From: Patiria pectinifera | Taxonomy: Eukaryota > Echinodermata > Asteroidea > Valvatida > Asterinidae | Direction: 5' to 3' | Assembly (NCBI GenBank): GCA_029964075.1 | Contig: CM057136.1 | Coordinates: forward strand, 5,270,001 to 5,334,000 | Length of the DNA: 64,000 nucleotides | Shown: piece by piece, positions 33,494-43,597 of the stretch | Position numbering within the stretch: position 1 is the first letter of the stretch | Layout: each line of letters starts with the position of its first letter | The notes under the pieces: generated by a model | Seen by the model: only the letters and a program-made list of their open reading frames with translations | The model's database searches: none | Told to the model about the DNA's origin: nothing | Program-made: the position numbers and the translations under genes

Positions 33494-33733
33494 TTAACAC
33501 TTTGACTGCTGCGCCCGAATATACTCGGGATAGCTTTACACCCGGCAGGTGCTATGCCCGAGTATACTCGGGATAGCAGTAAACGTTGTGCTGCCCTCTG
33601 TTGAACAACAACAATCTGTTGTTCAACAGAGGGCAGCACAACGTTTACTGCTATCCCGAGTATACTCGGGCATAGCACCTGCCGGGTGTAAAGCTATCCC
33701 GAATATATTCGGGCGCAGCAGTCAAAGTGTTAA
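33494..33733. mobile_element. TTAA-flanked palindromic miniature element (232 bp)
   Basis: TTAA at 33494-33497 and 33730-33733 enclose a palindrome whose ends are CACTTTGACTGCTGCG and its complement. The arms run to the centre near 33610-33620 with a single visible mismatch (tatac versus tatat). TTAA duplication is the mark of piggyBac and Kolobok transposons. The internal 'cccgagtatactcggg' is itself palindromic. Both strands show a frame starting with the same peptide purely because of the palindrome. Confidence 0.85.
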
Positions 33734-34220
33734 ACAGGATTTTCATTCCCCACTTATTGCGGAGTAGATGAGGAACGTCAAGAACAAAGATAGTGGACTT
33801 AGATGTAGACCACATACCACAACCACAACACAACATGCGTTAATCTTGTGGATAAACTTGAAAAAGCATTAATTGCTATGTGTTTTAAAGTGGCTACACA
33901 GGCTGAATGAACCAGGCTGGGAAGCTGGACTGATTCGGTATGTACAGGTTTAGGTGTCCATGCCAATAAGTTCTGCTTCATGAAGGGGGGGGGGGGTTAA
34001 TGGCCTATGTGGCATCATTACTTTTTTGAGAGATTGAATGTGAGCATTAATAATGTCAAAATAGCAGGAAAAAAATGAGAAATAACCACTTTTTATAGAG
34101 AAATTTCATCACTGTAACACCTCCTGATTTAAAATAATTGAAGTGGTCCATGAAGTGAGACAACTACACAGAAGAACCCCCATCCAATTCAAGTTAAGTA
34201 CAGAGTTATTATAAGCTTAC
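33734..34220. other. Intronic non-coding sequence
   Basis: No gene or repeat recognised apart from a G-run (33986-33995). Confidence 0.4.
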
Positions 34221-34352
34221 CATGTGTGCTAGTATTTGGCATGCATCACACAGCAATTGGTCTGGCATGTGCAGTGAGTGATGGTCCTCATCATCAAGGT
34301 CAGGGGTTGTAAAGGACATCTTACCAGATGAGGCAAATCCAGAATCGTACAC
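34221..34352 (-). CDS. MZB1/pERp1-like gene, exon with CDAC motif
   Basis: A 132-bp segment on the minus strand encoding exactly 44 codons in phase 0. The 3' splice site (tttaaag) precedes 34352 and GTAAGC follows 34221. The product contains 'TPDLDDEDHHSLHMPD' then 'LLCDACQILAHM'. An acidic D-E stretch, H-M-P and C-D-A-C at this spacing are the hallmark of the N-terminal part of MZB1, an endoplasmic reticulum protein related to saposin/canopy folds that assists GRP94 clients. The CDAC cysteines form part of its disulfide set. The signal-peptide exon should lie further right on the minus strand but was not identified. The next exon is at 24596-24708, giving a 9.5 kb intron. Confidence 0.7.
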
Positions 34353-34794
34353 CTTTAAACAATGGTAAAATATCATGTTAATATGCAATCAGTTCATTTA
34401 AGCTTAATAAAATATATCTACAGAACTACAAGGCCGATTGGGTTCAAACATTGCATGTACCGGTATACATACTAGGCCTGTACGACTAGTGAATTTCAAT
34501 AGTTGCGGCGACTATCGATAAAAAGTCATGACTATAGTCATGACTAGTCGCGACTAGTTACATTGTTTAGTCATCCATTAAAACACCCCCGAGCACTGGT
34601 TGTACAATATTGAACACGTATATATGCGCTTGCATAAATCTGGGGACATACGGTGTCACACACAGCTTTCAGTTTCATGTGGGTGGAGTTGAATACTTTT
34701 TTAAATGAATCATGAAAAGTTATGAGGCAGTTTTGTAAGATCAAATGACCATTATCTATTATCAGCCAAATGATTCCTTGATCGTCGTTGTGTT
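34353..34794. other. Non-coding; short palindromic cluster at 34525-34560
   Basis: The text 'agtcatgactatagtcatga' followed by 'ctagtcgcgactag' forms overlapping inverted repeats. No gene. Confidence 0.5.
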
Positions 34795-34797
34795 TAA

Positions 34798-36722
34798 TTG
34801 GCTGTTTCGGCAACCGGCCGAAACAGCCTTTGTTTTCGTTAAAGTTTTTATTTTTGGCTGTTTCGGCACTTTTGCCGAAACAGCCTTTGTTTTCGTTAAG
34901 GTTTTTTTTCTTTCTTTTTTTCCCCCTTTTTTTCTCTTCTTTTTCAGCCATTCCTCATAGCATTTGTACACGTTTTTACAGTGGAAGGCACTTTGGGCAA
35001 TAAAATCAAGCCGATTGACTTTATACTTGGCACACACTTAGATCAGCATCTGAAGTTGTGTGCCGAAGATTGACGTCGTGGTGACGTCATCGACTAATTT
35101 ATTATAGAATTTTGAATATTTAATTTTTCCCATAGACTTTGTACACAAAAATAAAAAAAAATTGTCAATTTCCAAAGGGCATTTTTGACTCTTTGCCAGT
35201 AATTCATTTGCACCAATCTTTTTCCAAGCAAAGACCCTAATTCAAACAACATTGTGTAATGATGACGTCATGGTGACGTCATCCGGTGTGTATTTATAGG
35301 CAATTAAATTGCGACACTTTTAATATTTAAAAATGCATAAGACATCAACCGTACAAGTCCGCAGCATTCTGTTACCGGCAAGTGGTAGAGTATGTAGGTT
35401 GAGGTCTTTATTTCATTCAGTGAGCGTGAAATCACGTGACCCTTGCTTCCGGTCGAAAAAGGCCAAAACCGAAAGTGGCTTATTATTTAAAAATGGTAAT
35501 AGATATGAACTTGCTTTTAACGGTGTTTGTCTCTTAGCTAAAAGTATTCTTCAAATCATCTACCAATGATGTCATGCAATCTGCGAGCGCCCTCTTGCGA
35601 CAGGTTAAATATTTGCAAAAATGTATTTTGAATAGATGTCTGTGGCGGAGTTTGTCGGAATCTCCTAAATATTGGTGTATATGATGACCTTGACCCACTT
35701 AAGACGTGTACGAAGTTTTAGGCGAATGAAGTTATAATACGAAGACCCTTTTTCATTTAAAAATTCCTGAAAAATCAACCATGGCAGTTTTTATGTTAGT
35801 TTTTACTTTAATTGTCTTTTTAAGGGTAGGTCTCAAACATTTCAAAGCTTCGAGGCAATAAGTGAACTCAGACATGCCCTGCGCACGCTTAAAACTTCAG
35901 GTTGACAATACCTCTGCTCTAAAACATGCACAGAACGTCTATATGTAGATACACGTACGTTACGCACATACATCGTACGTCAGTCAGCCTGCAGAGCATG
36001 TGTTGCCGAGATCAAATCCTGTCCACATCACATGACCGTTTTAGCCGATTTTCGGCTAACTTTGACAGATTTTATGTTCATGCATGCGCTTAGTCAGGGA
36101 CGTATAATAAAAACCATAATGCCGAAAAGCCTTATGTTACGTATTTAAAGGTGCAGTTTTTCTGCAGTGGGATTTTCCACAAGTCTTTTCCTATACAACA
36201 CTGATATCTTACTGAGTAGTTCTGAACTTCAGCCGAGAATTACTATGAGAAGGAAAGAGAAATCGTATTTTTTTCGTGCTGTCATTCGATTGAACATATT
36301 CCTAAGGGTCAGAATATCAAGTAATATTTCATAAAAATGTTTCAGTTCAAAGGCAAATTACAAATTTAAAGGTGCAATTTTTCTGCAGTGGGATTTATTT
36401 TTAGCCCGTTAACTTTGTACACGTGTTAGCCCATTGACTTTGTACACGTTTTCAAGCCACCATTTCTATAACTTGGCGATCTGGAATCGTCATCAATGTT
36501 ACAGCCAAGGAAGACACTCATACAAAAATTATGCCAAGACTATGACGTCATGATGACGTTATCACCTACTTTTTTTCATTGATTTGTGAAAAGCTGCATT
36601 TTCTACAGCCTATAAATCTACATTTGCATTTTCTTTTTACTACACCTGCATTACCGGTACCTATCAGTCTGTAACATAATGCCGAAACAGCCCTATGTTT
36701 GTCCACAAACATATATGTCTAG
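34798..36722 (+). mobile_element. Helentron/Helitron2-like non-autonomous element F
   Basis: Starts with two hairpins built on the stem GGCTGTTTCGG (34800-34828 and 34856-34885), each followed by 'tttgttttcgttaa'. A T-rich tract and the conserved phrases 'catagcatttgtacacgttt' and 'ctgaagttgtgtgccgaaga' come next, then TGACGTCA-rich body. It ends with CCGAAACAGCC (36682-36692), a hairpin ATGTTTGT/ACAAACAT (36695-36712) and CTAG (36719-36722). It contains no Rep/helicase frame. The body is the inverted counterpart of segments at 50.8-51.3 and 53.9-55.2 kb. Confidence 0.65.
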
Positions 36723-37719
36723 TTTTTTTTGTGTGTGTTTTTTTTCAGCCATTCCTCATAGCATTTGTACACGTTTTTACAGTGGAAGGCACTTTGGGCA
36801 CTAAAATCAATCTGATTGACTTTATACTCGGCACACAATTAGACCAGCATCTGAAGTTGTGCCCCGAACATTGACATCATTATGACGTCATCACGAGTCA
36901 CGTGATGTAACATTATATGCGATTTTTCTATTGTGACCATTTTCTAGCAGAATTCGGCTAGATCTGACAGATTGGGCTATATCTCCAGACCTACAGGTCG
37001 GATTGGGTTGAAAGTTGGTATGTACCTGGACCGGAAAGTGTTGAAAAATGAAGTGACGTCACGACGACGTCATCACGTGACATGTGACGTCATATTAAAC
37101 ATGCATATTTTGAAGGCCGATATCTATAGAACTGCAGGTCCGATTGGGTTGAAACTTGGTATGTACCTTAGCCGGGATGTGTTATAGATGAAATTGAAGT
37201 GACGTCACGATGACGTCATCATGGGTCACGTGACGTCACGTTAAAGATTATTAGATTTAATCTTTGAAAATTACTATAAAATCAACCGTGAGTGACCTGA
37301 GCTTGACGTTTGCGGGAATGGATAGAATAATCCAGGGTCTTCATTTTTTATATTATATGTGCAAAATCACGTGACCCTTCCTTCCGGTTGAAACTGGAAG
37401 TGCCTTGTAATTCAAAATTGGTGAAAGAAGTGAACTTGCTTTCAACGATGTATGCTCTGGATAAGTTGTTCTTTACCATAAAATTATAGTTATACATAAA
37501 AATTGATGTGATGTCATCATGACGTCATCACGTGACATGTGACGTCATAATTCAAAGCCCTATGAGAAAGTAATCACATACATGTAGTATATGCCACTAT
37601 TTATTATAAACAGAACTACACATTCTTCCTTGATCGAACTTATACTTGAACCTTTAAATGTCACACGTCACAAAAAATTACCAAAACAGCCCTGTGTTTG
37701 TCTACAAACATAAATCTAG
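36723..37719 (+). mobile_element. Helentron/Helitron2-like non-autonomous element G
   Basis: Begins directly after the CTAG of element F with a T-rich tract and 'catagcatttgtacacgttt', without the double hairpin. The body has two copies of a ~150-bp unit containing 'attgggttgaaa(g/c)ttggta' and TGACGTCA/TCACGTGA clusters. It ends with AAACAGCC, a GTGTTTGT/ACAAACA hairpin and CTAG (37716-37719). A 71-residue frame (36972-37187) encodes two related peptides, which I attribute to the repeat. Confidence 0.6.
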
Positions 37720-38248
37720 TTTTTTTTCTTGTTTTTATATCTGACAAGAAGACATAAAGGCAGTGGGGCGAATAAACAATTCGTTTGAATAAATATAAAA
37801 CTAAAAATTGTCTTTTCCTCTCGACCTTTCTGGGTTTTTTTTTTGTTTTTTTTTTAGCTTCCCACCTGATGATCCATTGTCATACAATGGGTATATTTTG
37901 TATATTTATGCAAAACATACACACAAACATTTATTATCAACATTAGTTTGTGGAAAGGGATTAACATTTACCAAAACTAAACTACATGTACTAAGAGGCG
38001 TACATTTATACAACTAATACCACTAAATGGTCACTAAGTAAATATATTTAAGCGGCTATGGCGAATAATGATAATCATCTCATACAGAGAAACTTTGTGT
38101 ACACTCTACAATGAGTGAGAAACCGGAGAGTTGGGAGTAAAACTACATGCATTTTTGTGGCCTTAATTAATATTATATATTTCTATTAAATCTTTAGGAC
38201 TTTATAGAGTTATTCCAGGCCTAAACATATTTTTTTCTTTTTCTTTTT
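37720..38248. other. No gene seen
   Basis: AT-rich, with T runs at 37830-37857. I looked here for a left LTR of the Ty3/gypsy element and found no match to sequence right of 44996. Confidence 0.4.
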
Positions 38249-39175
38249 TTATTTCACTAAAAAAAAAATTACTTCATATATGCGGTTACGATTGTATTTC
38301 TTTTGATGTACTTGTGACGACCCCATGTGCTCTCGTGCTAGAGAAAGGGGCCTACTCATCCTAGCTTTTAGGTCCCTTACATAAGCGTTAGGTTCATCCT
38401 TTTCTTGGCTATTGGGCGGTGTGCTGAATACTAAGTCCACTGGTTGTCCAACTTCTCTGCCCAGCATCATTAAATTAGGGGTCATGCCTGTATACCGGTT
38501 TGGGAGACAGCGGATAGCGGCTGTTAATATGGGTAGATCTTTATCCCACTCAAGTACCCTCCCCTTTAAATGACACCTCATTACTTGTAAAAGCGTTCTG
38601 TTGTATTTACTCTTCTCTTCATTTTACAGAAATAAAACTTGGCTGTTTGAGCAAGGCCGATAAGGAGTTGTTCTGGTCTTTGCGATGTCAAGTAAATCAC
38701 AGACTGTCTTAAAACGAGAGCCTGTGAAGTTTTTACCCTGATCTGTGTGTATTTGCAGAGGGCACCCAAACCGAGAGATAAAATTGTCTATTACAGCTTT
38801 TGCAACCGTCTCCGCAGTTTTATCAGAAAGGGGATACGCCTCTATCCCTTTGGTAAAGTGGCAGATCAACATTAGAATGTATTGGTTGCCTGATGACGAT
38901 TGAGTGAATGGACCCAGAATGTCGAGATGTATCCGTTCAGCTGGTTCCCCCGCAAGGTATTTTGTCATTGGCGCATTTGCTTTGCGTGTTGGCTTCTTAT
39001 ATACATTGCATTCTCTACATGCCTTAACATGTAGAGTAACGTCTTCTGTCATCTTATACCAGAATGTTTGTCACACTTTTTGCAATGTTCTAGTTATACC
39101 TGGATGCCCGGCCATTTTGGTGCCATAACAAAGATTAAGGACTTCACGCTGCAACGTTGCTGGCACTAATAATAG
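38249..39175 (-). pseudogene. Ty3/gypsy integrase
   Basis: N-terminal zinc-binding region with 'MAGHPGITRTLQKV' then a TGA stop (about 39076), and 'ACRECN' supplying the C-x-x-C pair. Catalytic core with 'HLDILGPF' (first Asp) and 'QIHTDQGKNF' (second Asp). The expected third residue (Glu, after 'TTPYRPCSNSQ') falls at a frame-breaking insertion near 38630-38645. The C-terminal part (38249-38581) has 'CLPNRYTGMTPNLMMLGREV', typical of the GPY-type region upstream. Confidence 0.87.
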
Positions 39176-39390
39176 CAACTTATGTGAATGATCATCAAAC
39201 CACTTGTATTACAAAACTCCGTTAGAAAACTGGAGGAGGGGGCGTTTGTCCACAGGTATTTTACTGCAGGAGACAGAGCTTGCAGTTCATACTGTTGGGG
39301 TGCAAACGTACCTGCCGTTTTTATTGATTCTTCTTTCCATTTAACCAAGTGTTTGAGATCGGGGTCTTTGAGCTGTAAGTCCCTTAACTG

Positions 39391-39900
39391 TTAACTGGAG
39401 TATTTGGTGAATATTGATACTTCTTCAGCTGACTGTTGGGTAATTCCCTCATCCAGCATGTGCTGGTTGTTATAGGGTTTAACCCATTTGAACTTGCTGT
39501 ATTTTCCTTTGTTGGAACTACAGATGCATTCCCAGTACAGGTTGGTTATTAGAATCAGGACCTCCACAGTCAAAACGTGTAGGTGGTGGGGCTACAGAGA
39601 CCTTTCCCTCATCCAGCAAAAACTGGTTGTCAGGGTCAGGGCCCCCGTTACCATGATATCAGCAATTGTTTGTGTTTGGATTTGCACTGAATTGTGAGAT
39701 GTTTTATTCCTAGTGATTTTGTGGACGGCCAGAGGAACGACGTCGTCAACGTCATCCTCGAATCGCTGCCATTAGGTGCTTGCAGCCTCCACATGGGAGG
39801 TTCTGAACGTCACACCCCGCGAAATAGCAGTCACAACTTGATATGTCACTTGGGATCCGAGAGAGTGAATCTGCTTTGATATGTTTTGTCCCTTTCCTAT
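39391..39900 (-). other. RNase H to integrase linker, degenerate
   Basis: No conserved motif. Contains two related phrases 'tccctcatccagca' (39448 and 39608), suggesting a small local duplication. Confidence 0.4.
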
Positions 39901-39906
39901 GCAAAA

Positions 39907-40235
39907 TTACCATGTCATATTGTATTGACTAAGTTCCTCCATCCACCTTGCCAACATTCCAGATATGTTCTTAAATCGCATTAACCAGACAAGACTACTG
40001 TGGTCCATTCGGACATAGAATCTACGACCTTGGACATAGTGACAGAACTGGCGCGTAAATCTAACTACTGCAAGGAGCTCCTTACGAGTAGTACAGTACT
40101 TCCTTTGGGCTGGCGACAATATGTAACTACCGTACCCCAGTACTCTTTCAACCCCATCCTGAACTTGAAGTAATTCTGCTCCAATAGCAAATTCAGAGGC
40201 ATCGGTATCTATGATAAAAGGGTTGTCGTTTTTTT
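39907..40235 (-). pseudogene. Ty3/gypsy RNase H
   Basis: 'DTDASEFAIGAELLQ' (about 40160-40212, first Asp), 'KYCTTRKELLAVV' (Glu) and 'VRMDHSSLVWLMRFK' (Asp; the usual Thr before DHSSL is Met). A frameshift in a homopolymer (about 40231-40241) separates it from the reverse-transcriptase frame. Confidence 0.87.
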
Positions 40236-41402
40236 TTTCTAGGAAAGGACAATACTGGACTCGTAGTAAGTGCTCGTTTTAGTTGCTGCAATGCATGTTC
40301 ATGTTCATTTAGCCAGGCAAATTTCACTCGTTTTTTTGGTAAGTTCATATAGGGGTTGTGCCAATTTTGCCAAGTCTTTGATATGTGCTCTATGGTAGTT
40401 GACAAGCCTCATGAATTTCTCTACATGTTTACTCGAAATGGGTAGGGGCCAATTTTGAACTGCTGTGATGCTACTAAGGTTAGGCAAGATTCCCCCATCA
40501 CTGACTAGTTTCCCCAGAAAAATTACTTCTGTCAGAAGCAATTGGTATTTTTTGGCTTTTAGCTTGATGTTATGTTGTTGGAACCTTGCTAAGACAGTTA
40601 TGAGTTTTCGTACCGATCCCTCCAAGTCTTTGCCCAGAAAAATAATTTCATCTAGATATGCAAGGACCTCCTTCCAAGTAAGTCCTTTGAGTATGAGGGT
40701 CATTGCGCGCTGAAATGTGGCCAGGGCGTTGCATAGTCCGAACGGCATGCGTTGATACTCAGATAACCAGTATTTGGTAGTGAAAGCTGTTTTATGCATG
40801 TCATTCTCATCAAGTTCAATTTGGTAATATCCGCTACTCATATCTAGAGTGCTGAAAAACTTGGTGCCTTCGAGTATGTCTAAGCATTCGTCAATATTTG
40901 GCAGAGGGAAAGCGTCTTCGACAGTTACACTGTTTAGAGCTCGATAATCAATGCAATAGCGGACCTTCCCATCTTTTTTCCTAATTAGTACAGGGGGAGA
41001 GGCCCTGTCTGAAGATGAGGGTTTGATCACACCTGTTGCTAGCAAGGCATCTAGATGGACCTTTTTCTCTTGTTCGAACCCCAAAGGCATTCTACTCATC
41101 TTTTGCTTTTTTGGCCTTGCATCCCTGGTATTAATTGGATGTAATATCGAGGGGAATCTCCCTAAATCCATGTCATCTCTTGAAAACACATCACCGAATT
41201 TAGAAAGGACATTGGCTAGTGTGTTTGATTGGTCAGGGGTTACATTTTTGCTACAGTTTTGCCAAAGTTCAACGACATGTAAGGGTAATTCTTGTATCTG
41301 TCGTACAGTAATTTCCTGGCTTTCGTCATTTGACTGACATTGCCGATATATCTCAAGGTCTGGGGGGGGGGGGCATATAACTTCTTCAGCCCTACTGATC
41401 AA
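40236..41402 (-). pseudogene. Ty3/gypsy reverse transcriptase with altered catalytic box
   Basis: A 365-codon open stretch. Motifs in order are 'GVIKPSSSDRASPPVLIRKK', 'VRYCIDYRALN', 'FSTLDMSSGYYQIEL' (first Asp) and 'QRMPFGLCNALATFQRAM' (usual 'NAPATFQR' has lost Pro). The palm box reads Y-L-D-E (Glu codon 40647-40649) in place of Y-L-D-D. 'IKLKAKKYQLLLTEVIFLG' and 'LAQPLYELTKK' follow. It is surprisingly open for an element with broken neighbours, but the changed catalytic residue argues against activity. Confidence 0.9.
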
Positions 41403-41563
41403 GTGTCCCCCTTTATGGTGTATATATATCGATCACTATCGTTCCGCAGAGTTACGAAAGGACCGTTTTTGGCTGTATGCAAGTGTTTTGTGTTATCCTT
41501 TAAGGAGACCAGACTGTAAGGTATACTCAAACCTTTATGAACAAGCTCAGGCGCATGAATCAT

Positions 41564-42015
41564 TTAGAGCTTGTCGGAATCGTGACTGAATTTAACTTCT
41601 GCGTTAACCAGTGAATTAGGACGGACAACAGTTTTCCTTTTCAGTTCAACTCTTTGTACAGAATAAAGTTGATCTTGATTCTTCCGCATATCTGCATGTA
41701 TTAGATTACCATTGAGAATAACGGCATCGTTTGACAAATCAATTCTGGCATTGTTTGCTTTTAGAAAGTCCAACCCAAGTATGAATTCATCTACAATCGG
41801 TGCAACTAGGATATCCCAAGGGTAATCAATGCTTCCTATTTCTAGTGGTAGTCTTGGGACTCTGGCGGTGATAATATTACTGGACTTTTCAGCACCTCTG
41901 AGTAAGACCTTTTTTGTCGTTTTCAGTGGTGGGCTTAATTGTTTCACCAATCCCTCACTTGTTATTGACACTTGAGCAGCGGTATCGACAATTGCATAAG
42001 TGGGGACTCCTTGTA
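41564..42015 (-). pseudogene. Ty3/gypsy aspartic protease
   Basis: 'AIVDTAAQVSI' (active-site D-T-A, about 41965-41997) and the flap/fold segment 'FILGLDFLKANNARIDL' (about 41745-41790, the G-x-D-F-L signature). Separated from the reverse transcriptase by about 160 bp including a non-coding-looking stretch at 41403-41560. Confidence 0.85.
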
Positions 42016-42269
42016 TTTTTATCGGTATTACAAGACTAATCCCATGATAAATTGTGATGTGATCAAGCTAAATGAGTCGTTTGTCAGGAATTTTTATTTG
42101 GAGATACAGGCCAAAATAGGGCCACTTCATCACATCTCTTGGTGTTTCAACTTCCATAATTAGTGAACTAAAGATGGCATCAGCATGCGGTTTTCACAGC
42201 AGTAATGCTGAGGTTGTACTCTTTTCAAATCTGCAATAAAAAAAAATTGACCAGGGTCGACAAACAACT

Positions 42270-42775
42270 CATGTAGCTTGATCGCATCACATTTGATGAT
42301 ACCTGCACCTCTCTTAACTGGATCCCCAAGTTGTTTTGTTGGGAAATATTCTCTCCAAACGCATTTTGTTCTAGCAAGACCCTTGGTTACAGCCGGACGG
42401 TGGTCAACACGACCGGCTTCTAACAGTTTAAAGGTCGCGCCCTACTTGTGGGAGATGGTGATCGTGATTTTATTCTCCTGTTTGGACAATCCCGAGCAAA
42501 ATGGCCTGCCTGATTTCAATTAAAGCAAATGAGCTGTGATCGTGAACCAGCTCGTGCCCGAGCCAATGGACTTGAGCCACGTGCGGTGAGTTTGAGTTTC
42601 GAGGAGGCAGGGACTTTAGCTTGGAATTCGGTGGTTTAATTGGCACCCATGTACCGTCTTTGGCGTGTTATCTGCAGAAATCATTCTGGAACCTGTCGAA
42701 TTACTACTACAGGTATGTGGATTCCTTATGTATGAAAGGATTCCATGCATATTTTGGTTGATTTCAGACCAGTCT
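42270..42775 (-). pseudogene. Gag C-terminus with zinc knuckle interrupted by a stop
   Basis: A CCHC zinc knuckle reads C-F-N-stop-N-Q-A-G-H-F-A-R-D-C. The second cysteine position is TGA (42516-42518), the first Cys codon is 42525-42527, the His codon 42501-42503 and the last Cys codon 42486-42488. A single base change from TGT/TGC explains the stop. Surrounding sequence has lost frame. Confidence 0.82.
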
Positions 42776-43595
42776 AGCTTTCTGGCTCTTGCCAAGCGTA
42801 GCAATCTAACGCTTTACCGCTTAGTGCACCCACAAGCTGCAAAAGTTTCGTGGATTCTTCCCATTGGCAGAACTCAGCCACCACTTCAAATTTAATTATG
42901 AACGCATGGAAGTCATTTTTTTCCATCATAGGGGAGTAACTTGGGCACTGAAATGGCCGATGCTCTTGAAGAAGCCATGTTGTGGCTTGAGGGCATTGTT
43001 GATGCAGGCATGGCAGTGTGTTGTAAAGGATTTGCATGGCTTGAAATTCCAAGGCTTTGAGTTTTTGTGTTTTGCCAGGTAATTGATTAGGATTTGGTTC
43101 TGACCCTGCTTGCCTGGGAGCGAACAATGGCTTTTGTTCTGCTTGACTGCTTGGTTTTTGGGAGGTAAGTTTTTCAGATCCCGAATGCCATGGAGCGAAC
43201 AATGGCTTTTGTTCTGCTTGTTCACTTGGATTTTGGGAGGGGAGTTTTTCAGATCCCGAATGCCAGGGAGTGAGCAATGGCTTTTGTTCTGCTTGATCAC
43301 CCTACCCTGGGTGAGGCTTTTGATCGTTCCCATTTTCTGATTTATTTTGTTGAATCGAACGGAGAATAAGCGTTGGCAATGGAGGGGCCTTTTCTCCTAT
43401 GACCTTAGTAGCGTCTACCACTTTGTCCCCAGTTATTTCTGTTTTTGTGTGCAATTCTTCTTGGGACTCGGTCTTTAGCATACTTGAAATCTTTTCTTCA
43501 AGGTTTTTGTTTTGGGCACATAGTTTTTCTACGGCTTCGGTCATGGCTCCCATGGACGATGTTAGAGTACTGACAACTGTGACAGTGTTATCTTC
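42774..43595 (-). pseudogene. Ty3/gypsy gag, main part, with a 25-residue tandem repeat
   Basis: A capsid-like segment 'FHAFIIKFEVVAEFCQWEES' followed by 'LLQLVGALSGKALDCYA' matches the Ty3/gypsy gag style. Upstream, three copies of a 75-bp unit (about 43085-43310) encode 'EQKPLFAPWHSGSEKL'-type peptides. The N-terminal coiled-coil-like part (43302-43595) has 'VEKLCAQNKNLEEKISSML'. A frame shift near 43280-43310 separates the two parts. Confidence 0.8.
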
Positions 43596-43597
43596 TA

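Noticed and set aside
37720..38248. Left LTR of the gypsy element
   Set aside because: No repeated block matching the region right of 44996 could be found by eye; an alignment would be needed.
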